Source: Myxococcota bacterium (GTDB taxonomy: Bacteria; Myxococcota_C; UBA6777). From it: a stretch of 39,840 bases of DNA. The notes below the pieces were generated by a model that was given only the letters and a program-made list of their open reading frames with translations, was not told where the DNA came from and ran no database searches. The DNA is taken from the NCBI GenBank assembly GCA_963169055.1, contig CAUJFU010000489.1, positions 1 to 39,840 of the forward strand, written 5' to 3'. The position numbers and the translations under genes are program-made. Positions 1 through 8,811 of the stretch are shown in pieces; the stretch's first letter is position 1; each line of letters starts with the position of its first letter.

Positions 1-2640
1 GTCTTGTGGTGTGATCGAGAAACAGGAGAGAAACCGTGTACGCAGTCCTTTACAGCGGGCTTGGCGGGGCCGCCTTTTTGCGTGGGGGATTGGATGGTGG
101 TAGGGACGATCGATGGGACGGTTGCGCGGCTGGATCTGCGCAAGAACGGGAGCGTTGCGTGGAAGCAGAAGCATGACCGTGGTTTGCGTTTGGCTCCGAT
201 GGGAGAGACTTCGTTGGCGCAAGTATCCGAACACGGCGAGGGGCTTTTGTTGGCGGGGATCTCGGGGTCGGGTCAATTGTTGCTGTGGGATGCCAAAGAG
301 GGCAATGTGCTCTTGTCGCGTGACATCGGAGCGACCGAGGCGATCGGCGTAGAGGTGTTTGAGAACACAGAGATCTTTGTGATGGATCAGGCGGGAGATG
401 GGGAGAAGTGGTCGAATGAAGGAGACAGCGAGACGTGGAAAGTGAAGCGGCGACAAGGCATCCTTCGCTCGTCTGCGTTGTGTGGTGTGACGCACCATGC
501 GCCCGTGTGGAAGGCGTTTCAGGAGTATGTCTTTGGGACGGCTTATGGGGAGGTGATGCGCCGAAGCGTGTTGGAGGGGGTGGAACGTTGGCGGGTACAG
601 ATGCCCGATCCATTGTTGCGGTTGGAACGGCGAGAAGGGAACCTCGTGGTGTGCGGGCGAGCGGGTTCGGTGGTGTGGCTGGATATCTGGAAAGGCCGCC
701 CCTTGTGTACCTTTCGCTTGTCAAGAACGCCTCAATGGGTGCGTGTCCTTGGAGACGGTGGACTCTTGGTGTCGGATACATCGGGGGGATTGTCATGGTA
801 TCGCGGCGGCTGGTGGAAACGAACGCCACCCGCCACAGCTTCGAATCGGCGCAAAGCGTCCAAACTAGCGCAGCCCAAGTTTCATGACGCACAACCAAGC
901 CTCACCTCGCCCTCTCCAAAAGCACAAACGACCGAACCACCGCATCGCACCGAAGCCAAGACAGGATCACAATGGAAAGGCGCAGAACGCATCTTTTCAA
1001 CCACAGCCACCGCGACAGCGCGTGCGTCCGAAAGCCCCGATTCTTCGACCGTTTCGGAACTCTCGGTCGGGATCGAAGTATTATGCGAGCGGTTGAGCGA
1101 CAGAAAACAGAGCGACGAAGCATCCAGAAGGTTAGTGGAGCTTGGTCCAGCGGTGCTTTCGTCGCTGTGGCCGGAGTTATCGAGTGCAGGGATGTTTGGC
1201 CGTATGGCGATCCAAGACACGATGCACAAGATCGCACAAAAACATCGGTTGGATCTGCTGTTTGCGTGGACAGAGCGTTGCATGGCCGTGTTGTTCCATC
1301 CACCCGCGCTGGTGCCGATGCTGGAGATGCTGTTGTTTTGGCCTGATCCAGACGCACGAGAGATCAAGGATGCGTTGCTGCCCCTGCAAGGGCTTTGTGA
1401 AGCACCAACGGACGAATTGAAAGACACATGGACGCGGGTGCAGCAGCGTTATCCATCTTTGGATTTCGATTTCTTTTCTCCGCCGACTTCCGAACAAGCG
1501 CAAAGAGTCGCTCTGCGCCAAGAGCGTGCCGCCAAAGCATCGAAGGCATCGCCTGCATGGGAAACCGTACACGGCCAAGCCGACGCCCAAGACACAGGAT
1601 TTTTTGCAAAGCGTCTCGGCCCGACAAGCCACGATACACGGGTGGCTTGGTCTGGTATGTGGCGCAAAAAAGTCAAAGCAAAAGAACAAGTCCAATCGCC
1701 CAAAGCCTTGTGTCTAGGGGGCGCGGTGGTGGTATTGAATCCTGATGGAACGGAGATGAAAGCGTGGAACTTTCCAAAGCAAGCCAATCAAGGGATGTTT
1801 CTGCGTTGGGAATGGCCGAGCCGTCGGGCGATCAGCAACTTTGCGCTGTGGGAAGATGCGGTCTTGGTGCGTTATCAAGACGGTACGTTGGAGATCGTTC
1901 GGGGTGAAACAGGAGAGGTGCTTTGGGGAAGCGATATACCGAGAGATATCAACTTGTTGTTGCCTGAGCGGGACAGCCTTTACACGCTGCGGCAGGATCG
2001 CGACCGTTGGCTGTTGCGGGCCGAACGGATGAAGGCGTTGTGGTCGATTGAGAAAGTGTGGGAAGTGACGTTGGGGAAAGAACGCCCAAGTACGTTGATC
2101 TTGTCGAGGTCTGGGGATCTTGTGGTGAATGGAACAGAAGGGATGTTTCGGGTGCATCGTACGGAGGATGGGGCATTTGTGTACGAGAAGAAACACCCTT
2201 CGTTGGGCCGATGCTGGTTGATTGGGGCTGAAGAAGGCGTGTTGTTTGCGAACAAAGCAGGGGATTATGGATGTTTGGACGATCAAGGCGAGGTGCGTTG
2301 GCAAGACCGCTCCGAGTATCGCTTGGGAGGAGCGCCCGTGTACGCAGAGGGCCAGATGTATCTGACCAACGAAGATGGTGACGTGTGTGGCGTGGATGCC
2401 GAGACAGGAAAGACGCGCATCATGACCCACACAAGCTCCCCGTTTGGCGGTGCGGTGATTGCGGGAAATGTGCTGTTTGTATGCGACGAAAGCTCGGCCT
2501 ACGGGATAGATCGACGCAACAACGATCAGCTCTGGCGCAAGCCGATCTCAGGGCCGCTAAGTTGGCGCCCGCCAGTGGTGTGGGATCGCAAGTTGTTGGT
2601 CTTTGATCTCAAGGGAAAGATGCACTTGTTGGGGGCGTGA
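1..2640 (+). CDS. Beta-propeller (WD40/PQQ-like) protein, 5' end outside the window
   Basis: The frame is open at base 1, so the true start lies upstream and the track's TTG at base 4 is only the first possible start in the window. Residues 1-290 contain repeated beta-strand units with patterns such as 'LLLWDAKEGNVLLSRD' and 'VVWLDIWKGRPLCTF', typical of WD40/PQQ-like propeller blades. A Ser/Thr/Pro-rich linker (about 290-380) leads to a helical segment (about 380-490), and a second propeller-like half fills about 560-878, ending with PQQ-type blades ('GDVCGVDAETGKTRI'). Proteins of this architecture usually act as interaction scaffolds or outer-membrane assembly factors of the BamB type; which applies here cannot be told. 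No signal peptide can be judged because the N-terminus is missing. It converges on the anti-sigma-like gene, with only 19 bases between the stops. Confidence 0.8.
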   Translation, partial: VLWCDRETGEKPCTQSFTAGLAGPPFCVGDWMVVGTIDGTVARLDLRKNGSVAWKQKHDRGLRLAPMGETSLAQVSEHGEGLLLAGISGSGQLLLWDAKEGNVLLSRDIGATEAIGVEVFENTEIFVMDQAGDGEKWSNEGDSETWKVKRRQGILRSSALCGVTHHAPVWKAFQEYVFGTAYGEVMRRSVLEGVERWRVQMPDPLLRLERREGNLVVCGRAGSVVWLDIWKGRPLCTFRLSRTPQWVRVLGDGGLLVSDTSGGLSWYRGGWWKRTPPATASNRRKASKLAQPKFHDAQPSLTSPSPKAQTTEPPHRTEAKTGSQWKGAERIFSTTATATARASESPDSSTVSELSVGIEVLCERLSDRKQSDEASRRLVELGPAVLSSLWPELSSAGMFGRMAIQDTMHKIAQKHRLDLLFAWTERCMAVLFHPPALVPMLEMLLFWPDPDAREIKDALLPLQGLCEAPTDELKDTWTRVQQRYPSLDFDFFSPPTSEQAQRVALRQERAAKASKASPAWETVHGQADAQDTGFFAKRLGPTSHDTRVAWSGMWRKKVKAKEQVQSPKALCLGGAVVVLNPDGTEMKAWNFPKQANQGMFLRWEWPSRRAISNFALWEDAVLVRYQDGTLEIVRGETGEVLWGSDIPRDINLLLPERDSLYTLRQDRDRWLLRAERMKALWSIEKVWEVTLGKERPSTLILSRSGDLVVNGTEGMFRVHRTEDGAFVYEKKHPSLGRCWLIGAEEGVLFANKAGDYGCLDDQGEVRWQDRSEYRLGGAPVYAEGQMYLTNEDGDVCGVDAETGKTRIMTHTSSPFGGAVIAGNVLFVCDESSAYGIDRRNNDQLWRKPISGPLSWRPPVVWDRKLLVFDLKGKMHLLGA

Positions 2641-2659
2641 CGATCGGAGGGATGGGGAT

Positions 2660-4471
2660 TTAGGGTGCGGGGGTGTTCGAAAGCTGTTGAAAAAAGGCGT
2701 GGTATCGGTACTTTTTGGCGAAGGCAAGCAAGGCTTGTCGGAGGGCGTCTCGTTGTGCGGGGGGAGTGGAGTCAAGGATCTGTTTGGAAAGCGCGATAGC
2801 TTGGTCTGTTTGGTCGTTTTGAAGAGAGCGATAGAGTTGGACCATCTGCTGTTTTTTGGAGGGGGACCATTCGTTTGAGACGACCGATAGATCGGAAGGA
2901 AGCTCATTCTTTTTAGGAGAGGATGGTGCGGGTTCCTGAACGACTCGTGGAGCGGGATCTTGCGAGGATTGCGGAGCGGGGAGCGGGGGCTGGCTCACGG
3001 GTTGGGTGGGCTGGTTTGTTTTGGCTTGTTTGTCAAAGGCGACAGAGCGGGGCGAAGTGATCGGTTTTTTGGGGGCAGGAAAGCCCGTGTTAAGGGGAGC
3101 GGGAGGCGAAGGGGGTGCGGGTGGGCTCGCCCGCCCACCGCCAAGATAGAGGCCTTCAGGTTGTGAGCGTGGGGCGCGTTTCTTCGTGGCGTATCGAGCG
3201 GGTCGAGCGAGCCGAGGGCGGCGTTTGCGTGTGTTGCGCACCGTGGCGGTGACTTCGGGCTTGCGTGTATCGGTAAGCGAAGAAGGTTCTTGTTTGGTTG
3301 CTTCGACGTCATCGCGTTGTGAAGGGCTTTTGCGTTCGTTGTCTTTGTGCGCGGATGCGCGGTAGTGTTTGGATTCGTTATTTTTGTGCGCGGATGCGCG
3401 GTAGCGTTTGGGTTGGTTGTTTTTGTGTGTGGGTGCGCGATAGCGTTTGGGCGATCTCTTGTAACGCCCAGCCGATCGGCCTCTGCGCGATCGAGTATTC
3501 GAGCGATCTGCGGGTGGGGGTTCGGGATCAGCCATGCGTGCAGGAGGCGGAGAGCCGGGCGTCGGAGAGGTCCATTCGGGATCTGATTTTTTTTCGAGAT
3601 CCGCGTCTTCTTTTTTTGTTGCTCCATCCGCGTTTGCTCGTGCGATCGGAGCTTGGCTTGGGAGAGCTTTGGCAGGAGAGGCCGCAGGAGGGAGGACGGG
3701 TTGCGGCGTTTGGGTTGAGCCTTTTCGCCCTTCGCGTAGGGAAGAGGATTCCGTATCACCGCTTTTTTCTGCTCGTTTTGGAGAAAACAGATCACGAAAG
3801 AATTGGCCGAAGCTGCGGCGTTTTGCTTTTCGGGGCGGCGTGGGAGGAGAGGCGACGGAGGTTTTTTTTTGCTCTTCGACTGGGGGAGGAGGGGCATAAC
3901 TTGGAACAGTTGAAGTCTCGGAGGATTGAGAGCGCGTAGGTTCAGCAGTATGGGGGGTTTTGGCGGGAAGGGTGTTAAGCGATCCTGAGGGGCTTTGTTT
4001 TTGTTTGGCGGTAGTGTTGGGGGCCTCAGCAGCGGAAGAGGGCGAGGGCATGGGAGAATGGGCCGCACGTTGGCCTGTTTGTGGAGCGGCAGGAGCGATG
4101 TCACGCGCAGACAACGACGGCGCGGAGGTTTCTTGTTGGAGGGTTTTTTGCGAGAGCAAAAAAGTCATGCCGACGACAAGGGTGAGTGTGGCGAAAGTGG
4201 CGAGCGGCTGCCAGTTTTGGAGAAACCCGTGCAACCAAGAGCGTGCGGGAGGGGTGGCGTATTGGGCGGCCTGTTGGCGTGCAGCGCGCAAGATCTGCTG
4301 ATCCAACGAAGCGGGAGGTTCGTGCTGTTGGAGATGGTGTCGGATCTGATCCGAGGTGTGACGCCACGCCCGAAGGGCATGTCGCTCTTCGGGATTCGAC
4401 GTCAGATCTTCGGGTGCTTCGGGGCGATCCAACCATTCGATTAGTTTGTTTTCAAAATCTTGACGATCCAT
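2660..4471 (-). CDS. Probable membrane anti-sigma factor with long disordered periplasmic region
   Basis: This 603-residue protein is encoded 122 bases downstream of the ECF sigma gene on the same strand, the usual place for a cognate anti-sigma factor. Residues 1-85 are a charged cytoplasmic-type segment ending in 'LDQQILRAARQQAAQYA', similar to the helix often found just before the membrane segment in ECF anti-sigma factors. One hydrophobic stretch ('PLATFATLTLVVGMTFLLS', about 89-107) follows. The remainder is mostly Pro/Ser/Lys/Arg-rich low complexity with three to four imperfect repeats of about 12 residues ('KRYRASAHKNNE'). A short helical C-terminal domain (about 530-603) could be a TPR-like unit. 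No HxxxCxxC zinc motif of the ZAS class is visible. The assignment rests on position and topology, not on a recognised domain. Confidence 0.6.
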   Translation of the reverse strand: MDRQDFENKLIEWLDRPEAPEDLTSNPEERHALRAWRHTSDQIRHHLQQHEPPASLDQQILRAARQQAAQYATPPARSWLHGFLQNWQPLATFATLTLVVGMTFLLSQKTLQQETSAPSLSARDIAPAAPQTGQRAAHSPMPSPSSAAEAPNTTAKQKQSPSGSLNTLPAKTPHTAEPTRSQSSETSTVPSYAPPPPVEEQKKTSVASPPTPPRKAKRRSFGQFFRDLFSPKRAEKSGDTESSSLREGRKGSTQTPQPVLPPAASPAKALPSQAPIARANADGATKKEDADLEKKSDPEWTSPTPGSPPPARMADPEPPPADRSNTRSRRGRSAGRYKRSPKRYRAPTHKNNQPKRYRASAHKNNESKHYRASAHKDNERKSPSQRDDVEATKQEPSSLTDTRKPEVTATVRNTRKRRPRLARPARYATKKRAPRSQPEGLYLGGGRASPPAPPSPPAPLNTGFPAPKKPITSPRSVAFDKQAKTNQPTQPVSQPPLPAPQSSQDPAPRVVQEPAPSSPKKNELPSDLSVVSNEWSPSKKQQMVQLYRSLQNDQTDQAIALSKQILDSTPPAQRDALRQALLAFAKKYRYHAFFQQLSNTPAP

Positions 4472-4593
4472 CCTTGGTTCTTTTCAAACCCCACAGCGGG
4501 GATGTTCGGGTTGATTTGTTGAAGGTGTGTCGGCGCAGAGCAGAGCGCAAGAAGAAAAGTGCAGCGGAGGAAAAGGCGAATAGCAGGGGGGGA

Positions 4594-5268
4594 TCAGCGT
4601 TGAAGATCTTCGAGGGTGACTCCTTTGGATTCGAGGTGGCGTCGCAAGTATTCGAGCGCGTAGCGCATACGGCTTTTGACCGTATTTTCGAGTGTACCGA
4701 CGACGTCAGCGATCTCTTTGTAAGAGAGGTGAGAGACCTCGCGCAACAAAAAGACCTCGCGTTGTTCGGGGGGAAGTCCTTCCAATCCGATCTCAAGGCT
4801 GTGATGTATCTCCCGAAAAAATGTGTTGTCCTCGCTGCGTTCTCTTGCTTCGGCGTCTTCGATGCTTTGTTCGAGGGTCGGTCCTTCGTCTTGTGTGCGG
4901 CTTGGTGCGCTTTGATGGAGCGAGAGCATCACACGATGGCGTTGGCGACGATAGGCATCAATGCAGATGTTGCGTGCGATGGTGTACAACCAAGTCGTAA
5001 ACTTGGCCTGTTTGGTGTAGCTTTGCGCATTTTGGATCACCCGCATAAACACTTCTTGCATCAACTCTTCGGCTAGTTCGACGGAATGAACGGATCGCAA
5101 GATAAAATTGAAGACTGGCTTGCGATGGCGCGCATACAGCCGCTCAAAAGCCTGCGCGTTGCCTTTGGCATAATCGAGCATCAAGTCCTCATCCGTTGCT
5201 TCGGTGGTTTGAAGCGCGAGGGTGAGGGTTCCGACGCTCATGCTGATGAATACGAGAGAGAGCCACAA
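4594..5268 (-). CDS. ECF-family RNA polymerase sigma factor
   Basis: The protein directs RNA polymerase to a specific promoter set. Region 2 is clear ('AFERLYARHRKPVFNFILR' then 'LAEELMQEVFMRVIQ', with 'FTTWLYTIARNICID' for the 2.3/2.4 area). Region 4 is a helix-turn-helix ('LPPEQREVFLLREVSHLSY', 'EIADVVGTLENTVKSRM'). There is no region 3, as expected for the ECF class, and the length of about 215-224 residues is normal. Two starts are possible. TTG at 5268 has AAAGGAG eight bases upstream. ATG at 5241 gives a more typical N-terminus but has no good ribosome binding site. The probable anti-sigma gene follows on the same strand, so the pair probably answers an envelope signal; the signal is unknown. 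Confidence 0.9.
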   Translation of the reverse strand: MWLSLVFISMSVGTLTLALQTTEATDEDLMLDYAKGNAQAFERLYARHRKPVFNFILRSVHSVELAEELMQEVFMRVIQNAQSYTKQAKFTTWLYTIARNICIDAYRRQRHRVMLSLHQSAPSRTQDEGPTLEQSIEDAEARERSEDNTFFREIHHSLEIGLEGLPPEQREVFLLREVSHLSYKEIADVVGTLENTVKSRMRYALEYLRRHLESKGVTLEDLQR

Positions 5269-5600
5269 ACGATCTTCTCCTTTCCAAAAAAGGATCGCAC
5301 CACACGGGCGGAGAGGGGGGGAAGCCGGCCTGTGCGGACGAAAGAAGCCTCTGTGCGAGAGGAGATTTTGACTTTACCGCATCGGCAAGCAGAATCAAGG
5401 GGAAAGCGCTGACCTATGGATCGTGCAGATGTGCAGATCCGCCGGAAGGTCGCGCTTGTTGAGGACTCCATTTGCGATCTCTTTGAGAACAGATCGCGCT
5501 ATCCGAGACAGAACCCACAACCCAAGCGGTTGGTTGGTAGGCGATCCCACCGCAAAGTTCCCTCAAGACCGTCTTCTCCGCAGAAAGGATCCCTGAGTCA
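5269..5600. other. Divergent intergenic region between sigma factor and TPR-like gene
   Basis: This stretch of 332 bases separates two divergently transcribed genes, so it should carry promoters for both. I see no convincing gene; the small ORFs in the track are unsupported. AAAGGAG at 5279-5285 (read on the minus strand) serves the sigma gene, and AAAGGA near 5584 may serve the plus-strand gene. No strong promoter hexamers or large repeats were seen. Confidence 0.5.
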
Positions 5601-6362
5601 ATGAAGATCGAACAACAAGAGCAAAAACGCATCTTCGCACAGATGTACAACGAGGCCAACCAACTGCAAAACGCCGATCCAGTCGCCGCCTTACAGATAT
5701 TTGAGGAGATGCAATCGCGCTTTCCAAACGCCGATGGCATCGCTCCTTGGATCGCTTATTTGCGAAAACGCATCCAACGCTCCGAAAAATCCCCATCCAC
5801 CGACGCTTTCAGCGCTTCGCCCCAGCCCGAAACGGCACAACGTCCTGCCCCAAACCAAACTCCTCACACGCCGTTGACTCAACCCGTGCAAAGCCCTGTT
5901 CCATCCGCCAAAGTCGAGATCGATCAAGATCAGATCAAACAATGGGTGCGCCAAGCAGGCGATGCCGCGAAAGAAGGCGATCGAGATGCCGCCGCAGCAT
6001 TATTCGATCGAGCCTTAACCATGTTGCGCGATGGCGGTGGGCCCGAAAAAACACGGCTCAAGCTCATGGAAAAACGGCTGTCCATCAAAGTCGATCGAGC
6101 CATGTGCATCGAAGGTGCAAAAATCTCCCAAGAAACAGGCGACGTGGATCTCGCGGGGCGTTTTTTGGAGATCGCCGTTCGACAAAACCCCCATGACTTG
6201 GAGTGTTTGCGCATGGACGTCGATATCGCTCGACTGATCGCCACACCCCACCGCCTCTTGAGCGCGCTGTTAAAGCTTAGCGATGCTTACGAAAAAACGG
6301 GCGATCTGGTCTCTTACGACCGAACACAACGGGAGCTTCGCGCCGTCCGCGATCAGATGTAG
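5601..6362 (+). CDS. TPR-like helical protein of unknown function
   Basis: This is a 253-residue soluble protein with no signal peptide or membrane segment. The N-terminal part (about 10-65) and the part from about 108 onward contain helix pairs with TPR-like spacing, for example 'AGDAAKEGDRDAAAALFDRA' and 'AKISQETGDVDLAGRFLEIA', joined by a Pro/Gln/Thr-rich linker (about 68-105). Such repeats normally mediate protein-protein contacts. The start ATG lies about 11 bases after AAAGGA. The gene is divergent from the sigma/anti-sigma pair and convergent with the metal-binding-type protein; neither arrangement fixes a function. Confidence 0.75.
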   Translation: MKIEQQEQKRIFAQMYNEANQLQNADPVAALQIFEEMQSRFPNADGIAPWIAYLRKRIQRSEKSPSTDAFSASPQPETAQRPAPNQTPHTPLTQPVQSPVPSAKVEIDQDQIKQWVRQAGDAAKEGDRDAAAALFDRALTMLRDGGGPEKTRLKLMEKRLSIKVDRAMCIEGAKISQETGDVDLAGRFLEIAVRQNPHDLECLRMDVDIARLIATPHRLLSALLKLSDAYEKTGDLVSYDRTQRELRAVRDQM

Positions 6363-6465
6363 TCGATCATGCGAAGAAACATCGTGGTGAAACAGACCGT
6401 AGGAAGGGGAAGATTGTGGGATAGGTAGCAGGGAGGAGGGGAACAAGACAACAAGAGATGGACGA

Positions 6466-8427
6466 TTAATCGTTGTTTTGGGGCTCGTTGTTGTCTTGGG
6501 GTTCGCTATTGTTGTCGTCGTCTTGGGGTTCGTCATCGCCCGTTGTGGTGGGGTTTGCAGGAGCCGGAGCATCTTCTTGGGGCGCTGCAGTCGGTTCTTG
6601 CGAAGCAGCGGGTTCGTCTTGAGCAGCGTCGTTGTTTTGTGCGCCGTCATTGTCCGCGAGTTGCGTACCATCGGCAGGAAGCATCTCACCGCCAAGCCAT
6701 TTACCAGCTTTCATAAAGGCCGCAAAGTGGGCTGCTTTGATCTCGACGGTGGTCCAGAAGATCTTGAACATCTTTTTGCCGCGCTTGGCGACCATCTTCT
6801 TGATCTTCTTTTTCTTGAGTTTCATCAAGTTGTATTTGACGCGCTGTTCGGCGGTAAAGATCTTTTGCTTCTTGAGGAAGTACTCGATCTTCGCGGCAAG
6901 CAAAGCGTCTTTCGCTGCGATCACTTTGTCGATTTGTTGTGTCAGTGCGGGGAGTGTGATGTGGATGTCCATCATCAACGCAGCGAGGATCATTTTTTCG
7001 GCTTTGTAGCGTGCTTTCAACGGAAGCAGCGCACGTTTCATGTCGTACTTGAGGACATGAAGTTGTTGTTTTTGTTCTTGCGTTAGCGACTTACGGAACT
7101 TCATTTGCTTTTGGATGCCCGCAAGCATGAAGGCTTTCATGTAAAGCTTGCGCTTGTTGCGCTTGCCATGCTTGCCACGACGGCCCCACTTGCCACGACG
7201 GCCCCATGCTCGGCCTTTGTCGCCACCTTTCCAACCTCGGTCTTTGCCTGCGCCTGCTTGGTCTTTGCCACAGGTACACTTGCCGGGTTCACACTGGCAC
7301 TTACCGGGTTCGCATTTGCAGCCGGGTGTTCCGCAGGTTGCAGCACTACAAGCAGCTTCTTTGGCATGGTCTTTTGCTTTTCCACACTTGCATTCACCGG
7401 GTTTGCACTTGCACTTGCTAGGTTCGCATTTGCAATCAGGCGTTCCACAAGCCGCACAAGCGGTTTTTGCATCGCTGGCTGCCCCGTGGTGATGGTGGCC
7501 TTTTCCGTGGTGATGATGGCCTTTGTCCGCGTGTTTGTGACCTTTGTCGCCCCATGCGCCTTTTTTGTCTTTGCAAGCTTTTTTACCAAAGGCTTTTTTA
7601 CCGAAGGCTTTTTTGCCAGAATGGCCATGACGCTTGTGTTTTTTCAGTTTTTTGAAGGGACAACCGCCGTCTTGAAGGCGAAGTTTACGAGCTTTTTTGT
7701 GCAAACCAAACGCGATCAATTTCGCCATTTTGTTTGCGCGTTTTTGGGCTTTTTTCATCGCCATTTTGCGAGCAAAATACATTTTGGTGAAAGCGCGTTT
7801 GTCTTTTTCAGAGCCGAAGAAAGCGCGTTTTTCGAGGAAGAAGGCAGCCTTGGTCACCATCTTTTCGCGTTTGGCGGCCATCAAGGCTTTGCGTTTTTCA
7901 GCGATCACCTTGGTATCGGGGCTGTCGCTCATCTTGGCTTCGGCGAGTTCTGCTTTGCGCAACTTGACGTAAAGCTTGATGCTTTTCATCTTGAGCTGCT
8001 TGCGAAGCTTAAAGCTCTTGGCTTTGGCCTTCACTTCGGGCGTCAGGCTGGCCATCAGTTTGGCTTTTTTGATGGCAAGGCGTTTGACATGGGCTTTTCG
8101 CGCCGCACGCATCAGCTTGCGCATCTTGCGTTGCTTGTTCCAACCGCGTTTTTTGGCGCGCTTGCCCCAACGACGGCCTTGGTTGCCCCAACGACGGCCT
8201 TGACGGCCCCAGCGCTGGCCTCGATGACCCCAACGATGACCTTGGCGGCCCCAACGGCCTTGGCCCCAACGATCGCGGCCCCAATGACCGGGGTGGTTGG
8301 GCTTGAGGTAGGGACATGCCACAACAGCAGGGCAAAGTCCTTGTTGTGCGTGATGATCCGCTTTTGCACTCTGGGGCAGCAGTGCGAAAGAAAGACCGGC
8401 AACGAGCGTGAGAAGCAGTTTTCTCAT
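6466..8427 (-). CDS. Secreted composite protein: two Spy/CpxP-like domains around His-rich and metallothionein-like Cys-rich core
   Basis: The start at 8427 is chosen over 8508 because ATG follows AAGGAG by five bases and opens a classic signal peptide ('MRKLLLTLVAGLSFALLPQS', cleavage probably after AKA). The 653-residue protein contains, in order: a Trp/Arg/Gly-rich repeat region (about 48-95, units like 'RRWGNQG'); a Lys-rich helical domain starting 'SLTPE' (about 127-222); a His-rich patch ('HHHHGKGHHHHG', about 303-314); sixteen cysteines in two tandem blocks (about 324-387, 'CKCEPGKCQCEPGKCTCG'); a second helical domain starting 'SLTQEQKQQLHVL' (about 447-540); and an acidic Asp/Asn/Gln tail. 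The helical domains resemble the LTxxQ fold of Spy, CpxP and metal-resistance proteins such as CnrX. The His and Cys blocks look like metal-binding modules. Periplasmic metal buffering or a metal-responsive chaperone is inferred. Confidence 0.85.
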   Translation of the reverse strand: MRKLLLTLVAGLSFALLPQSAKADHHAQQGLCPAVVACPYLKPNHPGHWGRDRWGQGRWGRQGHRWGHRGQRWGRQGRRWGNQGRRWGKRAKKRGWNKQRKMRKLMRAARKAHVKRLAIKKAKLMASLTPEVKAKAKSFKLRKQLKMKSIKLYVKLRKAELAEAKMSDSPDTKVIAEKRKALMAAKREKMVTKAAFFLEKRAFFGSEKDKRAFTKMYFARKMAMKKAQKRANKMAKLIAFGLHKKARKLRLQDGGCPFKKLKKHKRHGHSGKKAFGKKAFGKKACKDKKGAWGDKGHKHADKGHHHHGKGHHHHGAASDAKTACAACGTPDCKCEPSKCKCKPGECKCGKAKDHAKEAACSAATCGTPGCKCEPGKCQCEPGKCTCGKDQAGAGKDRGWKGGDKGRAWGRRGKWGRRGKHGKRNKRKLYMKAFMLAGIQKQMKFRKSLTQEQKQQLHVLKYDMKRALLPLKARYKAEKMILAALMMDIHITLPALTQQIDKVIAAKDALLAAKIEYFLKKQKIFTAEQRVKYNLMKLKKKKIKKMVAKRGKKMFKIFWTTVEIKAAHFAAFMKAGKWLGGEMLPADGTQLADNDGAQNNDAAQDEPAASQEPTAAPQEDAPAPANPTTTGDDEPQDDDNNSEPQDNNEPQNND

Positions 8428-8811
8428 GGAGACTCCTTGGGTTTCGATGACTATGGGAAACGATGCAACCACGTGCATCAAGGGAAACGAGTTGGAAAAG
8501 AACATCACAACAAAGCTGATTTTTGTTTCGTAGTATCCTCAGTTGAAATCACAAGGCAAGGGGCGAAACAATCCGTCGTCGTTTTTTGTTCCCAGAAGGA
8601 GGGAAGCGAAGAAAGTATTGAAATAAAGCAGCGAGCGCGCTTCAGGCATATCTGGGCGGCATGGACAAGCAGATTCAAAGATCGGTTTACGAACCACAAA
8701 GAAGTTTTTGCGATCCAAGCCCAGATCGGCGAGGATAAGACAACGGTTGCCAAACCAAACAACCGCAAAATGCGGCTTTAGCGAGCAACAAAGAACGAGA
8801 GAGGGAGTGTG
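8428..8811. other. Divergent intergenic region with a short inverted repeat
   Basis: These 384 bases separate the divergent metal-binding-type gene and the metallo-hydrolase gene. GATGCA-N6-TGCATC at 8462-8479 is a perfect six-base inverted repeat about 35-52 bases before the minus-strand ATG, a plausible operator position. No supported gene was seen; ORFs such as 8505-8768 on the minus strand lack a ribosome binding site and any family signature. Confidence 0.4.

Noticed and set aside
7105-8781. A 558-codon open frame on the plus strand opposite the metal-binding-type gene
   Set aside because: It is the antisense shadow of a Lys-rich coding sequence, which leaves few stops on the other strand. 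It has no ribosome binding site, and the real gene has a signal peptide and clear domains.
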